64,000 nt of DNA. It comes from Miniphocaeibacter sp012841535 (GTDB taxonomy: Bacteria; Bacillota; Clostridia; Tissierellales; Peptoniphilaceae). Shown piece by piece: positions 8,865 to 17,322 of the stretch. The stretch lies in NCBI RefSeq assembly GCF_049274025.1, contig NZ_JBASRV010000018.1; one strand, written 5' to 3'. The notes beneath the pieces were generated by a model that was not told where the DNA came from, ran no database searches, and saw only the letters and a list, made by a program, of their open reading frames with translations. The translations under genes were made by a program, and so were the position numbers. Positions within the stretch are counted from its first letter, which is position 1, and the number at the start of each line of letters is the position of its first letter.

Positions 8865-9210
8865 AATGACCTAACCCGATTTATGAAATAAATCGCAGGT
8901 AGGTCAGCAGACTGTTGAATCCAAGTGGAACTTGGTCAACAGATTGCATGAGACCTGTAACAAAATCAAAGATTTTGACTAGGGCTTCAAGATGCAGTAA
9001 GTTCAAATCTGTTATTTGGCAAAGGCATCCTGCTAATAACCTACCTAAATTTACGCATTAAAATTCAGGTATGTAAATAGCCAATTGTGTCTAAGATAAA
9101 CTTGGTCAACAGATTGCATGAGACCTGTAACAAAATCAAAGATTTTGACTAGGGCTTCAGTCGTAATTTCAAGCCAATCGTAGCAAACTACTCTTGGAGA
9201 AATCTGACAT
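8865..9210 (+). repeat. Modular hairpin repeat, copy 1
   Basis: Non-coding array of hairpin modules also found at 46675-47092. Module A (8868-8905): outer GACCT/AGGTC arms around CGATTTAT-gaa-ATAAATCG. Module B (8912-8942): CTGTTGA, CCAAGT, ACTTGG, TCAACAG. Module C (8961-8977, again 9131-9147): CAAAATC-aaa-GATTTTG within GACCTGTAAC…GACTAGGGCTTCA. Module D (8994-9033): GCAG…CTGC with an inner CAAAT/ATTTG stem. A degraded A-like stretch and the right half of B (9101-9112) follow, then the second C. Module E (9174-9197) is CCAA..GTAG-caaa-CTAC..TTGG. No ORF was seen. It sits between an attenuator and the resistance gene it serves. Confidence 0.85.
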
Positions 9211-9301
9211 TAGAGCTCAACAAAACTATATTTTTATGCCCATGATTTAAATAGAAAATAATAGTAAAACTACATAGAAACATAAACTTGGAGGTGATAA
9301 A

Positions 9302-9322
9302 ATGGAAACTTTACATTATTAA
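9302..9322 (+). CDS. Second leader peptide METLHY
   Basis: A six-codon ORF with a near-ideal GGAGGTGATAA site ends 23 bases before the ABC-F start. Short ORFs here often control translation of the resistance gene by ribosome stalling. The strong ribosome site is the main evidence that it is translated. Confidence 0.5.
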   Translation: METLHY

Positions 9323-9345
9323 CTAATTAATAGAAAGGAGAGTTA

Positions 9346-10830
9346 ATGTCTATAATAGATATAAAAAATTTAGAATTTACCTATATTGGTGATATAAAAC
9401 CTATATTTGAAAATATTAGTTTACAACTGGATAGTAATTGGAAATTAGGTTTAATTGGTAGAAATGGTTATGGCAAATCCACATTTTTAAATATTTTATT
9501 GGGAAAATTGGATTATAGTGGTACTATTAGCAGTAAAGTTCATTTTGAATATTTTCCATATGAAATAAAAAATGAAGATTATTTAACTGTTGATGTAGTA
9601 GAGGAAATAAAGGGAAATTATGAGCTGTGGAAACTTGAAAGAGAATTAAATCTCTTAAATGTCGACTTGGATATTTTATATAGGCCCTTTAATACTTTAA
9701 GCGGCGGAGAACAAACTAAGGTATTAATTGCCTCTATGTTTATATCTGACAACAATTTTTTATTAATAGATGAGCCTACAAATAGTTTAGATATAAAGGG
9801 AAGAAGAATTTTAGCTGAATATTTAAATAAAAAATCAGGATTTATACTAGTTTCCCATGATAGAAATTTTCTAAACCATACAATAGATCATGTTCTTACA
9901 ATAGAAAAGAAAAAAATAGTATTACAAAAAGGAAATTATGATACTTGGAAAGAAAACAAAGATGCTGAAGATGAATTTAATAGAAACAAAAACGAGAAAC
10001 TAAAAAAGGAAATAAGCAGATTGGAAAAATCAGCTGAGGAAAAAGCTACTTGGTCTGATAGGGTAGAAGCTACAAAGGGACAAAAAATATCGGGAATAAA
10101 AGCAGATAAGGGGTATATTGGTCATAAATCTGCAAAAATGATGCAAAGGTCAAAAAATCTTGAGCAAAGATACAAAAAAACATTAAAGGAAAAAACAGGT
10201 CTACTTACTAACATAGAGTTTGAAGATGATCTAGTCCTAGAAACTGTAGCTCATCATAGTAAAAACCTTATAGTAGCAGAAAATTATTCAATATCATTTA
10301 ACGATAAAAGTATATTTGAACCCTTTGATTTTGCAATAGAAAATGGGGAAATTGTAACAATTACTGGAGAAAACGGTGCGGGGAAAAGTAGTTTTTTAAA
10401 ATCAATAGTAGGTTTTAATATAAAAAGAAATGGAAGCTTAAAATTAGCAAGTAATTTAAAAATTTCCTACTTACCTCAGGAATTCAACTGGATAAAAGGT
10501 TCCTTAGACGATTTTATTGAGGATAATAATATAAATAAGACAAAATTTCTAACACTGCTTAGAAAGATGGGCTTTGACAGAGATACCTTCAATAAGGACA
10601 TAGGCTCCTATAGTAGTGGACAGAAGAAGAAAGTCCTAATATCTAAAAGTATATGTGAAGAAGCCAATATCTATATTTGGGATGAACCTTTAAACTATTT
10701 GGATATAATAACAAGACTACAAATAGAAAGAATGATTTTAAGCTATAAACCTACAATAATATTAGTAGAACATGATGAGGATTTTTTAAAAAATATAAAT
10801 GCTAGAAATATAGAAATTAAAAAAATATAG
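9346..10830 (+). CDS. ABC-F ribosomal protection protein, Lsa-like
   Basis: Tandem ATPase that would bind the ribosomal E site and displace lincosamides, pleuromutilins and streptogramin A. At 494 residues it has the Lsa/Vga-type length. The N-terminal text WKLGLIGRNGYGKSTF closely resembles Lsa proteins. The first ATPase has LSGGEQ and LLIDEPTNSLD. The interdomain linker (about 215-285), charged and helical, corresponds to the antibiotic-resistance domain. The second ATPase has GENGAGKSS, a diverged signature SSGQKK and IYIWDEPLNYLD. The start at ATG 9346 follows GAAAGGAGAG. The leader peptide, attenuator and second small ORF upstream point to drug-inducible expression. The exact resistance spectrum cannot be read from sequence. 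Confidence 0.8.
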   Translation: MSIIDIKNLEFTYIGDIKPIFENISLQLDSNWKLGLIGRNGYGKSTFLNILLGKLDYSGTISSKVHFEYFPYEIKNEDYLTVDVVEEIKGNYELWKLERELNLLNVDLDILYRPFNTLSGGEQTKVLIASMFISDNNFLLIDEPTNSLDIKGRRILAEYLNKKSGFILVSHDRNFLNHTIDHVLTIEKKKIVLQKGNYDTWKENKDAEDEFNRNKNEKLKKEISRLEKSAEEKATWSDRVEATKGQKISGIKADKGYIGHKSAKMMQRSKNLEQRYKKTLKEKTGLLTNIEFEDDLVLETVAHHSKNLIVAENYSISFNDKSIFEPFDFAIENGEIVTITGENGAGKSSFLKSIVGFNIKRNGSLKLASNLKISYLPQEFNWIKGSLDDFIEDNNINKTKFLTLLRKMGFDRDTFNKDIGSYSSGQKKKVLISKSICEEANIYIWDEPLNYLDIITRLQIERMILSYKPTIILVEHDEDFLKNINARNIEIKKI

Positions 10831-10838
10831 GGAAAAAG

Positions 10839-10869
10839 TAGAAGACTTACTTAGGTCTTCTATTTTTTT
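10839..10869 (+). terminator. Intrinsic terminator after the ABC-F resistance gene
   Basis: TAGAAGAC and GTCTTCTA arms are followed by seven T. The T-run touches the -35 box of the next promoter. Confidence 0.85.
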
Positions 10870-10898
10870 GCTCTACTGTGTAGAGTATAGTCTATAAT
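10868..10898 (+). promoter_or_regulatory. MerR-type promoter with 19-base spacer and operator
   Basis: TTGCTC and TATAAT are separated by 19 bases, the stretched spacing typical of MerR-activated promoters. A perfect palindrome CTCTAC-TGT-GTAGAG lies at 10871-10885, overlapping the -35 box. It directly precedes the MerR gene, suggesting self-activation. Confidence 0.75.
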
Positions 10899-10914
10899 TG
10901 TAATAGGTGATGAA

Positions 10915-11733
10915 ATGTATAAAATAAGTGAGTTTTCAAAAATTACTAATTTAACAATTAAGACCTTATATTATTATGATAAAGAAAAAATACTACAGCC
11001 TTTTTCAAGAGATGAAAAGGGACATAGACTTTATAATGAGAATAATTTTAAACAAGCTAAAATAATAAATATCTTAAGATATTTGGATTTTTCAATTTCT
11101 GAAATGAAAGAGGTTATGGAAAATTGTAAAGACCAAGAAGATTTGTCCTATTATTTACTTGAGAAAAAAGAAAATATACTGGCTAAGATAAAAAAAGGAG
11201 AGGAACAAATTAAATATATAGATTTATATTTAAGTAAAAAAATAAAGGAGGGGGAAAAGAAAGAGGATTATAGTTTTGAAGTGGTAGAAATAGAAGAAAA
11301 AATGGTTTTGTCCTATAAATATAAGGGAAAATATAGTGATGTTGGAAAATACATAGATGAAATATACAAAGTCGGTAAAGATAAGATAATAGGAAATTCA
11401 TTTTGTTTATATTACGATTATGCTTTTGAAGAAGAGGCGGAAATAGAGGTTTGTTTGCCTGTTTGTAAAAAAATAGAAAACTATAATAACATTAAGTTTA
11501 AGGTAATTCCATCTGTAAAGGGAATTAAAACTACCCATATAGGTAGTTATGAATCAATTAATAAGGCTTATAAAAATATAATAGATTATTGTAATAACAA
11601 TAATTATATTATGAAAACACCAACTAGAGAAATACATATTAAAGGACCAGGGAAAAATTTCAAGGGTAATCCTAAAAAATATATAACTGAAATAATAATA
11701 CCAATAGGAGAGGAAAATGGAAAAGAAATTTGA
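10915..11733 (+). CDS. MerR family regulator with GyrI-like effector domain
   Basis: Transcription factor of BmrR-like build, 272 residues. The N-terminal MerR winged helix (1-70) contains TIKTLYYYDKEKILQPF, followed by a dimerisation coiled coil (about 75-115). A GyrI-like ligand domain (about 120-270) ends in the family segment REIHIKGPG. Such proteins bind bulky cationic drugs. The promoter in front has a 19-base spacer and palindrome, so it probably controls itself and the overlapping next gene. The overlap with the GyrI-like gene is 17 bases. Confidence 0.85.
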   Translation: MYKISEFSKITNLTIKTLYYYDKEKILQPFSRDEKGHRLYNENNFKQAKIINILRYLDFSISEMKEVMENCKDQEDLSYYLLEKKENILAKIKKGEEQIKYIDLYLSKKIKEGEKKEDYSFEVVEIEEKMVLSYKYKGKYSDVGKYIDEIYKVGKDKIIGNSFCLYYDYAFEEEAEIEVCLPVCKKIENYNNIKFKVIPSVKGIKTTHIGSYESINKAYKNIIDYCNNNNYIMKTPTREIHIKGPGKNFKGNPKKYITEIIIPIGEENGKEI

Positions 11734-12361
11734 TTACAAAAAAGAATACAAGGATTTATACTTACCTAAGAAAAAGCCAAGTTTAATAGAAGTTCCAGAA
11801 ATGGTTTTTATATCAGTCGATGGAAAGGGCAATCCAAATACATCTCAAGAATATAAAGAAGCAATGGAAATTCTCTATGGCTTATCATATACAATAAAAA
11901 TGAGTAAAATGGATGGAAGCGAACCAAAGGATTATTTTGATTATGTTGTACCTCCACTAGAAGGATTATGGTGGTTTGATGATGAAAACTATAGGGGTGG
12001 AGCAATTAAAGATAAAAATGATTTTTTATGGACCTCATTAATTAGACAACCTGAATTTGTAACAGAAGAGGTTTTTTTATGGGCTAAAGAAAAATTACAA
12101 AATAAAAAACCCGACCTTAATCTATTAAAAGCAAAATATTTAAAATGGCGAGAAGGACTATGTGTTCAAATAATGCATATTGGCTCCTATGACAATGAAA
12201 TAGAATCAATTAATAAGATGAATGAATATATAGAAAAAGAAGGCTTTCTTACTGACATTAACAACAATAGAAAACATCATGAAATTTACCTATCTGACCC
12301 TAGGCGATGTAAAGTTGAAAACTTAAGAACGGTAATACGCCATCCTATTAAAAAAATATAG
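11717..12361 (+). CDS. GyrI-like small-molecule-binding protein
   Basis: The 214-residue soluble protein belongs to the GyrI-like family, often annotated as small-molecule binding. Typical segments are PEMVFISVDGKGNP near the N-terminus, YGLSYTIKM, VVPPLEGLWWF, MHIGSYDNE and the C-terminal HHEIYLSDPRR. The ATG at 11717 is preceded by AGGAGAGG and lies inside the MerR gene, implying translational coupling. It may act as a drug sink or accessory sensor for the MerR protein; this is inference from pairing. Confidence 0.8.
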   Translation: MEKKFDYKKEYKDLYLPKKKPSLIEVPEMVFISVDGKGNPNTSQEYKEAMEILYGLSYTIKMSKMDGSEPKDYFDYVVPPLEGLWWFDDENYRGGAIKDKNDFLWTSLIRQPEFVTEEVFLWAKEKLQNKKPDLNLLKAKYLKWREGLCVQIMHIGSYDNEIESINKMNEYIEKEGFLTDINNNRKHHEIYLSDPRRCKVENLRTVIRHPIKKI

Positions 12362-12499
12362 AATATTTAAAAGTATTTTTTATAAATAATACTTAATAAA
12401 ATTGAATTAAGGACATAATGGGTAGTAATAAAGTATACTTATTTATTATATAGATTTTTATAAATTTTATAACTAAGGATTTCATGAAAGGATTTTAAT

Positions 12500-12895
12500 A
12501 TGCTTTATAACTATTCATTACAAACAAAAAAGGAGTCATTTCATAATATTACTTCCTATGCTCAAAAATCCGTTTCAATTAGCGAAGTGAAAAATGGCCT
12601 TTGTGTAATTTTTTGTCCCCATACAACAGCAGGAATAACTATAAATGAAAATGCAGACCCTGATGTAGTAAAAGATATGCTTTATGGCTTAGAAAAGGCC
12701 TATCCAGACAGAAAGGAATTTCAACATTTTGAGGGAAATAGTTCTGCTCATTTAAAGGCAACAGCTGTAGGTTCATCAGTTACAGTTATAATTGAAAATG
12801 GAAAATTATTACTAGGAACATGGCAAGGTATTTATTTTTGTGAATTTGATGGTCCTAGGACGAGAAAATTCTATGTAAAAATATTATCACAATAA
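12500..12895 (+). CDS. YjbQ/UPF0047 family protein
   Basis: Compact 131-residue protein with the family hallmarks FCPHTTAGITINENADPDV (residues about 37-55) and LLGTWQGIYFCEFDGPR near the C-terminus. Members form trimers; some have weak thiamin phosphate synthase activity, but the physiological role is unsettled. The gene stands alone, with AT-rich DNA before it and a hairpin after it. Confidence 0.85.
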   Translation: MLYNYSLQTKKESFHNITSYAQKSVSISEVKNGLCVIFCPHTTAGITINENADPDVVKDMLYGLEKAYPDRKEFQHFEGNSSAHLKATAVGSSVTVIIENGKLLLGTWQGIYFCEFDGPRTRKFYVKILSQ

Positions 12896-12921
12896 TAACA
12901 TATTTGGTTAAATATGTTATT
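12894..12921 (+). promoter_or_regulatory. Perfect 12-bp inverted repeat between yjbQ and the PTS gene
   Basis: AATAACATATTT and AAATATGTTATT surround a 4-base loop. No T-run follows, so it is not a standard terminator. It lies about 38 bases before the PTS start and could be an operator or an antiterminator target for PTS control. Confidence 0.5.
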
Positions 12922-12958
12922 ATATATAAGGAAAATTTTTAGAAAAGGAAGGATATAT

Positions 12959-15076
12959 ATGAAAGACAAAATATTTGAAGTCTTACAACGTGTAGGGCGA
13001 AGTTTTATGTTGCCAATAGCAATTTTACCAGTTGCTGGATTGTTACTAGGAGTAGGAGGATCTTTTACTAATGAAACTATGATTGCCTCCTATGGACTAG
13101 AATCAATTTTAGGAAGTGGTACTGTATTAAATTCATTACTTACTGTAATGAGTAAGGCAGGAAGTGTAATATTCGATAATCTACCTCTTATTTTTGCAGT
13201 TGGTGTAGCAATAGGAATGGCAAAAAAAGAAAAAGAAGTATCAGCATTATCTGCTGTAATTGCTTTCTTTGTCATGCATACAGCAATTAACGCTATGTTG
13301 ACTATATCAGGTAAAGTATTAGCAGATGGTTCAATAGCTCCATCAGTATTACCAGGAACAATAGCAGATGCAGTAGGAATACCATCATTACAAATGGGGG
13401 TTTTTGGCGGTATTATTGTAGGGCTTGGAGTTGCAGCACTACATAATAAATTCTACCGAATAGAATTACCAAGTGCTTTGTCGTTTTTTGGAGGTAGTAG
13501 ATTTGTACCTATAATATCGACAGTAGTATATTTAGTAGTTGGAATATTAATGTTCTATTTATGGCCATTTATTCAAACAGGAATATATTCACTAGGAAAA
13601 TTAGTTACAGGTACCGGATATATTGGAACATTAGCATTTGGAATAATTAAACGTGCCTTAATCCCATTTGGTTTACACCATGTATTTTATTTGCCATTCT
13701 GGCAAACTGCTGTTGGTGGAACAATGGAAGTTGCAGGACAGTTAGTAGAAGGTGGACAAAGAATATTCTTTGCTCAATTAGCTGACCCAAATACAGTACA
13801 TTTTAGTGCAGAAGCTACTAGGTATTTTTCCGGTGAATTTATATTTATGATTTTCGGTTTACCTGGTGCAGCACTAGCCATGTATAAATGTGCAAAACCT
13901 GAAAACAAAAAACAGGCTAAGGGATTACTTTTATCAGCTTCATTAACAAGTATGTTTACAGGAATAACAGAACCATTGGAGTTTTCATTCCTTTTTGTTG
14001 CCCCTATGCTATTTGCAGTACAGGTTGTTTTAGCCGGAGCAGCATATATGATTGCCCATATATTTAACATTGCCGTAGGATTAACATTTTCAGGAGGATT
14101 AATAGATTTATTCCTATTTGGAATACTTCAAGGTAACGGTAAAACAAACTGGCTAAGAATTATACCAATAGGAATTATTTACTTTATACTATATTATGTA
14201 ATTTTCAAATTTTTAATATTGAAATTTAACTTAAAAACTCCAGGAAGAGGAGAAGAAAGTGAAGTAAAATTATATACTAAGAAGGATGTAAAAGAACAAA
14301 AAGAAAAGGGAACTTCAACAGCTAGTGACCAAATTATAGATATTACTAGAGGCTTAGGTGGCTCTGGAAATATTGACAGTGTAGATTCTTGTGCAACTCG
14401 TTTAAGAATTACCGTAGGTGATTCAGCTAAGGTAGATGAAGAATTATTAAAACAAACAGGAGCAGCCGGAGTTATAGTAAAAGGTACAGGAGTTCAAGTA
14501 GTTTATGGACCAAAAGTATCTTTAATAAAAACTGAATTAGAAGAATATTTAGAAAGTGGTGAAGTTACTAGCCATGAGGCGGGAAAAGAAGAAGAAAAAC
14601 AAGAAAAAGAACCGGTTGTAGAAGTTTCTTCAGAAATAATAACAGCACCAATAAAAGGTGAATTAAAACCAATTACTGAAACACCGGACCCAACATTTTC
14701 AGAAAAATTAATGGGTGATGGAGTGGTAATATTCCCGGATAATGGTGAAATAGTAGCACCTTGTAATGGTACTGTAAGCTTTGCCTTTGAAACAAAACAT
14801 GCCGTAGGATTAACATCAGATTCAGGAGTTGAAATATTAATTCATGCTGGAATAAATACAGTAGAATTAAATGGAGAAGGCTTTGAAATGTTCGTTAATA
14901 ATGGCGATAAAGTGAAGAAGGGTCAGAAATTAATTACCTTTGATTTGGATTTTGTTAATAAAAATGCAACATCATCAGCAGTTGTAATGATATTTACAAA
15001 TATTGATGGAGAAAAAATTCATGTAGAAAATTATGGACCTGTAAATATAAATGATAATATTTTAGAAATTAAATAG
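12959..15076 (+). CDS. ptsG: PTS permease EIICBA, glucose family
   Basis: Sugar importer that phosphorylates its substrate during uptake, fed by HPr. The fused domains are EIIC (about 1-420, multi-helix, with IPFGLHHVFYLPFWQT and GITEPLEFSFLFVAP), EIIB (about 455-535, phosphocysteine in SVDSCATRLRI) and EIIA (about 565-705, phosphohistidine in EILIHAGINTVELNG). The ATG at 12959 is chosen because AAGGAAGG precedes it; a longer in-frame start at 12914 would lie inside the inverted repeat. The signature text resembles glucose-specific enzymes of Firmicutes more than GlcNAc ones, but the substrate is not proven. Confidence 0.8.
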   Translation: MKDKIFEVLQRVGRSFMLPIAILPVAGLLLGVGGSFTNETMIASYGLESILGSGTVLNSLLTVMSKAGSVIFDNLPLIFAVGVAIGMAKKEKEVSALSAVIAFFVMHTAINAMLTISGKVLADGSIAPSVLPGTIADAVGIPSLQMGVFGGIIVGLGVAALHNKFYRIELPSALSFFGGSRFVPIISTVVYLVVGILMFYLWPFIQTGIYSLGKLVTGTGYIGTLAFGIIKRALIPFGLHHVFYLPFWQTAVGGTMEVAGQLVEGGQRIFFAQLADPNTVHFSAEATRYFSGEFIFMIFGLPGAALAMYKCAKPENKKQAKGLLLSASLTSMFTGITEPLEFSFLFVAPMLFAVQVVLAGAAYMIAHIFNIAVGLTFSGGLIDLFLFGILQGNGKTNWLRIIPIGIIYFILYYVIFKFLILKFNLKTPGRGEESEVKLYTKKDVKEQKEKGTSTASDQIIDITRGLGGSGNIDSVDSCATRLRITVGDSAKVDEELLKQTGAAGVIVKGTGVQVVYGPKVSLIKTELEEYLESGEVTSHEAGKEEEKQEKEPVVEVSSEIITAPIKGELKPITETPDPTFSEKLMGDGVVIFPDNGEIVAPCNGTVSFAFETKHAVGLTSDSGVEILIHAGINTVELNGEGFEMFVNNGDKVKKGQKLITFDLDFVNKNATSSAVVMIFTNIDGEKIHVENYGPVNINDNILEIK

Positions 15077-15083
15077 TAATTAC

Positions 15084-15118
15084 AAAAAAGCAGATAAATT
15101 TTATTATCTGCTTTTTTT
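15084..15118 (+). terminator. Intrinsic terminator after the PTS gene
   Basis: AAAAAAGCAGATAA pairs with TTATCTGCTTTTTT, forming a stable stem with a T-run. Confidence 0.9.
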
Positions 15119-15208
15119 GTGTTATTTTGGTAGTAAAAAGAACTATTAGAGAAATTATAAAAGATATTATAATGAAATTTTATTTTAAATATGATAATAT
15201 GATAATTA

Positions 15209-15224
15209 ATGTAAGCGCTTTACT
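15209..15224 (+). promoter_or_regulatory. LacI/CcpA-type operator upstream of the GH105 gene
   Basis: ATGTAAGCGCTTTACT is a cre-like palindrome, the LacI-family half site centred on GCGC. The same motif occurs at 16502-16513 and 19159-19172. It could bind CcpA or the local LacI regulator. Confidence 0.65.
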
Positions 15225-15255
15225 TTTGTTATACATAATTATATTGGAGGATATT

Positions 15256-16401
15256 ATGAAAGAAATTAAAAATTTTTTTGATGGATTATTGGAAAAGACT
15301 ACTCCAAGTAGCCCTAAATGGGACAAAGAAATGGAAAAGGGAAATATAGAACCAAAGTGGAGTTATATAAACGGGTGTATGGTTATAGCGGCTCTTTATA
15401 TGTTTGATGCTACTGGTGATAATAAATATTTTGAATTTGCAGATAATTTTATTGACTACTACATTGATGATGATGGAAAAATATTAGGTTATAATATTGA
15501 TGATTACAATTCAGACAGTATTAATGAAGGAAAGACCTTATTTAAACTATATGACTTAACAGGTAAAGAAAAATATAAAAAAGCTTTAGATCTTTTATAT
15601 TCACAGCTTGAAAACCACCCTAGAATAAAATCAGGGAATTTCTGGCATAAAAAAATATATCCAAACCAAGTTTGGTTAGATGGACTATATATGGTACAAC
15701 CATTCCTACTAGAATATATAAATAGATATAAGAATGGTGAAGGATATGAAGATGTAATAAATCAATTTAAAAATGTTAATAAGTTTATGAAAGATGAAAA
15801 AACTGGCCTTTATTATCATGGTTATGATGAAAGTAGAGAAAGTTTTTGGGCAGATAAAGAGACAGGATTAAGTGAAAATTTCTGGACGAGATCCATTGGC
15901 TGGTATACTATGGCATTAATTGACGTTCTAGAAATATTAGACGAAGATTTAATTGAGGAAAGATTATTATTAAAGGGATATTTTAGAGAATTAATAGACT
16001 CTCTACTTAAATATGCTGATGAGAAAACAGGTATGTTTTATCAAGCTACAATTTATGGAGGTAGGGAAGGTAATTATTTAGAAACTAGCGGTAGTTGTGC
16101 AATTTCTTACTCTATTATGAAAGGTGCTAGATTAGGATATCTTCCAAAGGAATATTTTGAAAAAGGTAAAAGAATTTTAAATTCTGTAGTTAATAATAAA
16201 TTAGTTAAAGAAAATGATGAATATATTCTTAAAGATATATGTCTAATTGCAGGTTTAGGTGGTATGCCAGGAATGGGCGATTATAAAATAAGAGATGGTA
16301 AATATGAGTATTATATTTCTGAACCAATTGTAGAAAATGATGCTAAAGGAATATCTACATTAGTCTATGCATATTCTGAATTAATAAGAGAAAATAAATA
16401 G
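15256..16401 (+). CDS. GH105-type unsaturated uronyl hydrolase (YteR-like)
   Basis: Cytoplasmic enzyme that removes the 4,5-unsaturated uronic acid from the end of lyase products (unsaturated rhamnogalacturonan or related disaccharides). The 381-residue protein has no signal peptide and the (alpha/alpha)6-barrel pattern. QVWLDGLYM carries the Asp matching the catalytic Asp of YteR. RSIGWYTMALIDVLE and the YLETSGSCAISYSIMKG stretch also match GH105/88. The ATG at 15256 follows TTGGAGGATATT; a longer in-frame ORF upstream crosses the operator and is rejected. It opens the pectin locus. Confidence 0.8.
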   Translation: MKEIKNFFDGLLEKTTPSSPKWDKEMEKGNIEPKWSYINGCMVIAALYMFDATGDNKYFEFADNFIDYYIDDDGKILGYNIDDYNSDSINEGKTLFKLYDLTGKEKYKKALDLLYSQLENHPRIKSGNFWHKKIYPNQVWLDGLYMVQPFLLEYINRYKNGEGYEDVINQFKNVNKFMKDEKTGLYYHGYDESRESFWADKETGLSENFWTRSIGWYTMALIDVLEILDEDLIEERLLLKGYFRELIDSLLKYADEKTGMFYQATIYGGREGNYLETSGSCAISYSIMKGARLGYLPKEYFEKGKRILNSVVNNKLVKENDEYILKDICLIAGLGGMPGMGDYKIRDGKYEYYISEPIVENDAKGISTLVYAYSELIRENK

Positions 16402-16412
16402 TGAATAAATAA

Positions 16413-16445
16413 AAAATAGAAGTAGATGGTAACTACTTCTATTTT
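16413..16445 (+). terminator. Intrinsic terminator after GH105
   Basis: AAAATAGAAGTAG and CTACTTCTATTTT flank a 7-base loop. Confidence 0.8.
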
Positions 16446-16453
16446 ATTTAAAT

Positions 16454-16513
16454 TTGACAAAACCGGTTTACCATATTATAATTCAAATTAAGAATAAAAA
16501 AGTAAACGCTTAC
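16454..16513 (+). promoter_or_regulatory. kduD promoter with two operator-like palindromes
   Basis: TTGACA (16454) and TATAAT (16477) have an exact 17-base spacer. Inside the spacer is AAACCGGTTTA, a LacI-type palindrome, and at 16502-16513 is GTAAACGCTTAC. A repressor on the first site would block RNA polymerase directly. Confidence 0.8.
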
Positions 16514-16529
16514 AAAATAGGAGGATATT

Positions 16530-17306
16530 ATGGAACTAAAAGAATTTAATAAAGATTTATTTAATTTAGAGGGGAAAGTTGCAATAGTTACAGGAGGATG
16601 TACAGGATTAGGTCAGGCTTATTCTTATGCATTGGCTTCATGTGGAGCTGATATTGTAGTTACATCCCATAGAATACCTTCAGATGAAACAAAAGATTTA
16701 ATTGAAGGCTTAGGAAGAAAACTGTTAGTTGTACAATGTGATCTTTCGACAGAAGAAGGAAGAAATAAGTTAGTTGAGAGCACATTAAAAGAGTTTGGTA
16801 AAATAGATATTTTAGTAAACAATGCAGGAACAATAAAAAGAGCTCCTCTATTAGAGCATCCTGATGAGTATTGGGAAACTGTAATAGACTTGAATTTAAA
16901 CTCCCTATATTATTTGGGAAAAAGAGTAGCTAAGGAAATGGTAGATCAAGGTGGAGGAAAAATCATTAATATAGCTTCAATGCTTTCATATCAAGGTGGA
17001 AAATTCGTTCCTGGATATGCAGCAAGTAAACATGGAGTTGTTGGACTTACACAATCCTTTTGTAATGAATTAGCAGGTTTAAATGTTCAAGTAAATGCAG
17101 TTGCACCAGGATATGTTATTACAAATAATACTGCACCAATATTAGAAAATGAAGAAAGAAAAGAATCTATATCTGCACGAATACCAGCAGGTAAATGGGC
17201 AAATCCAATAGACATTGCAGGAGCAGTTGTATTTTTAGCAAGTGGTGCTTCTGATTATGTTAATGGAATAGTAATACCTGTAGATGGCGGATGGTTAGCT
17301 AGTTAA
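16530..17306 (+). CDS. kduD: 2-deoxy-D-gluconate 3-dehydrogenase / DKI reductase
   Basis: Short-chain dehydrogenase that interconverts 3-deoxy-D-glycero-2,5-hexodiulosonate and 2-keto-3-deoxygluconate with NAD(H). It has 258 residues. Cofactor site TGGCTGLG lies near residue 22, NNAG near 95, and the catalytic Ser and Tyr-x-x-x-Lys in IASMLSYQG and YAASKHG. The C-terminal YVNGIVIPVDGGW is typical of KduD. AGGAGG precedes the ATG. It is the first gene of an operon with the DhuI-like isomerase and LacI regulator. Confidence 0.9.
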   Translation: MELKEFNKDLFNLEGKVAIVTGGCTGLGQAYSYALASCGADIVVTSHRIPSDETKDLIEGLGRKLLVVQCDLSTEEGRNKLVESTLKEFGKIDILVNNAGTIKRAPLLEHPDEYWETVIDLNLNSLYYLGKRVAKEMVDQGGGKIINIASMLSYQGGKFVPGYAASKHGVVGLTQSFCNELAGLNVQVNAVAPGYVITNNTAPILENEERKESISARIPAGKWANPIDIAGAVVFLASGASDYVNGIVIPVDGGWLAS

Positions 17307-17322
17307 TTGTTAGGAGGATATT

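Noticed and set aside
15127..15255. N-terminal extension of the GH105 gene
   Set aside because: It would translate across the cre-like operator; the ATG at 15256 has an ideal GGAGG site and gives the family's usual length.
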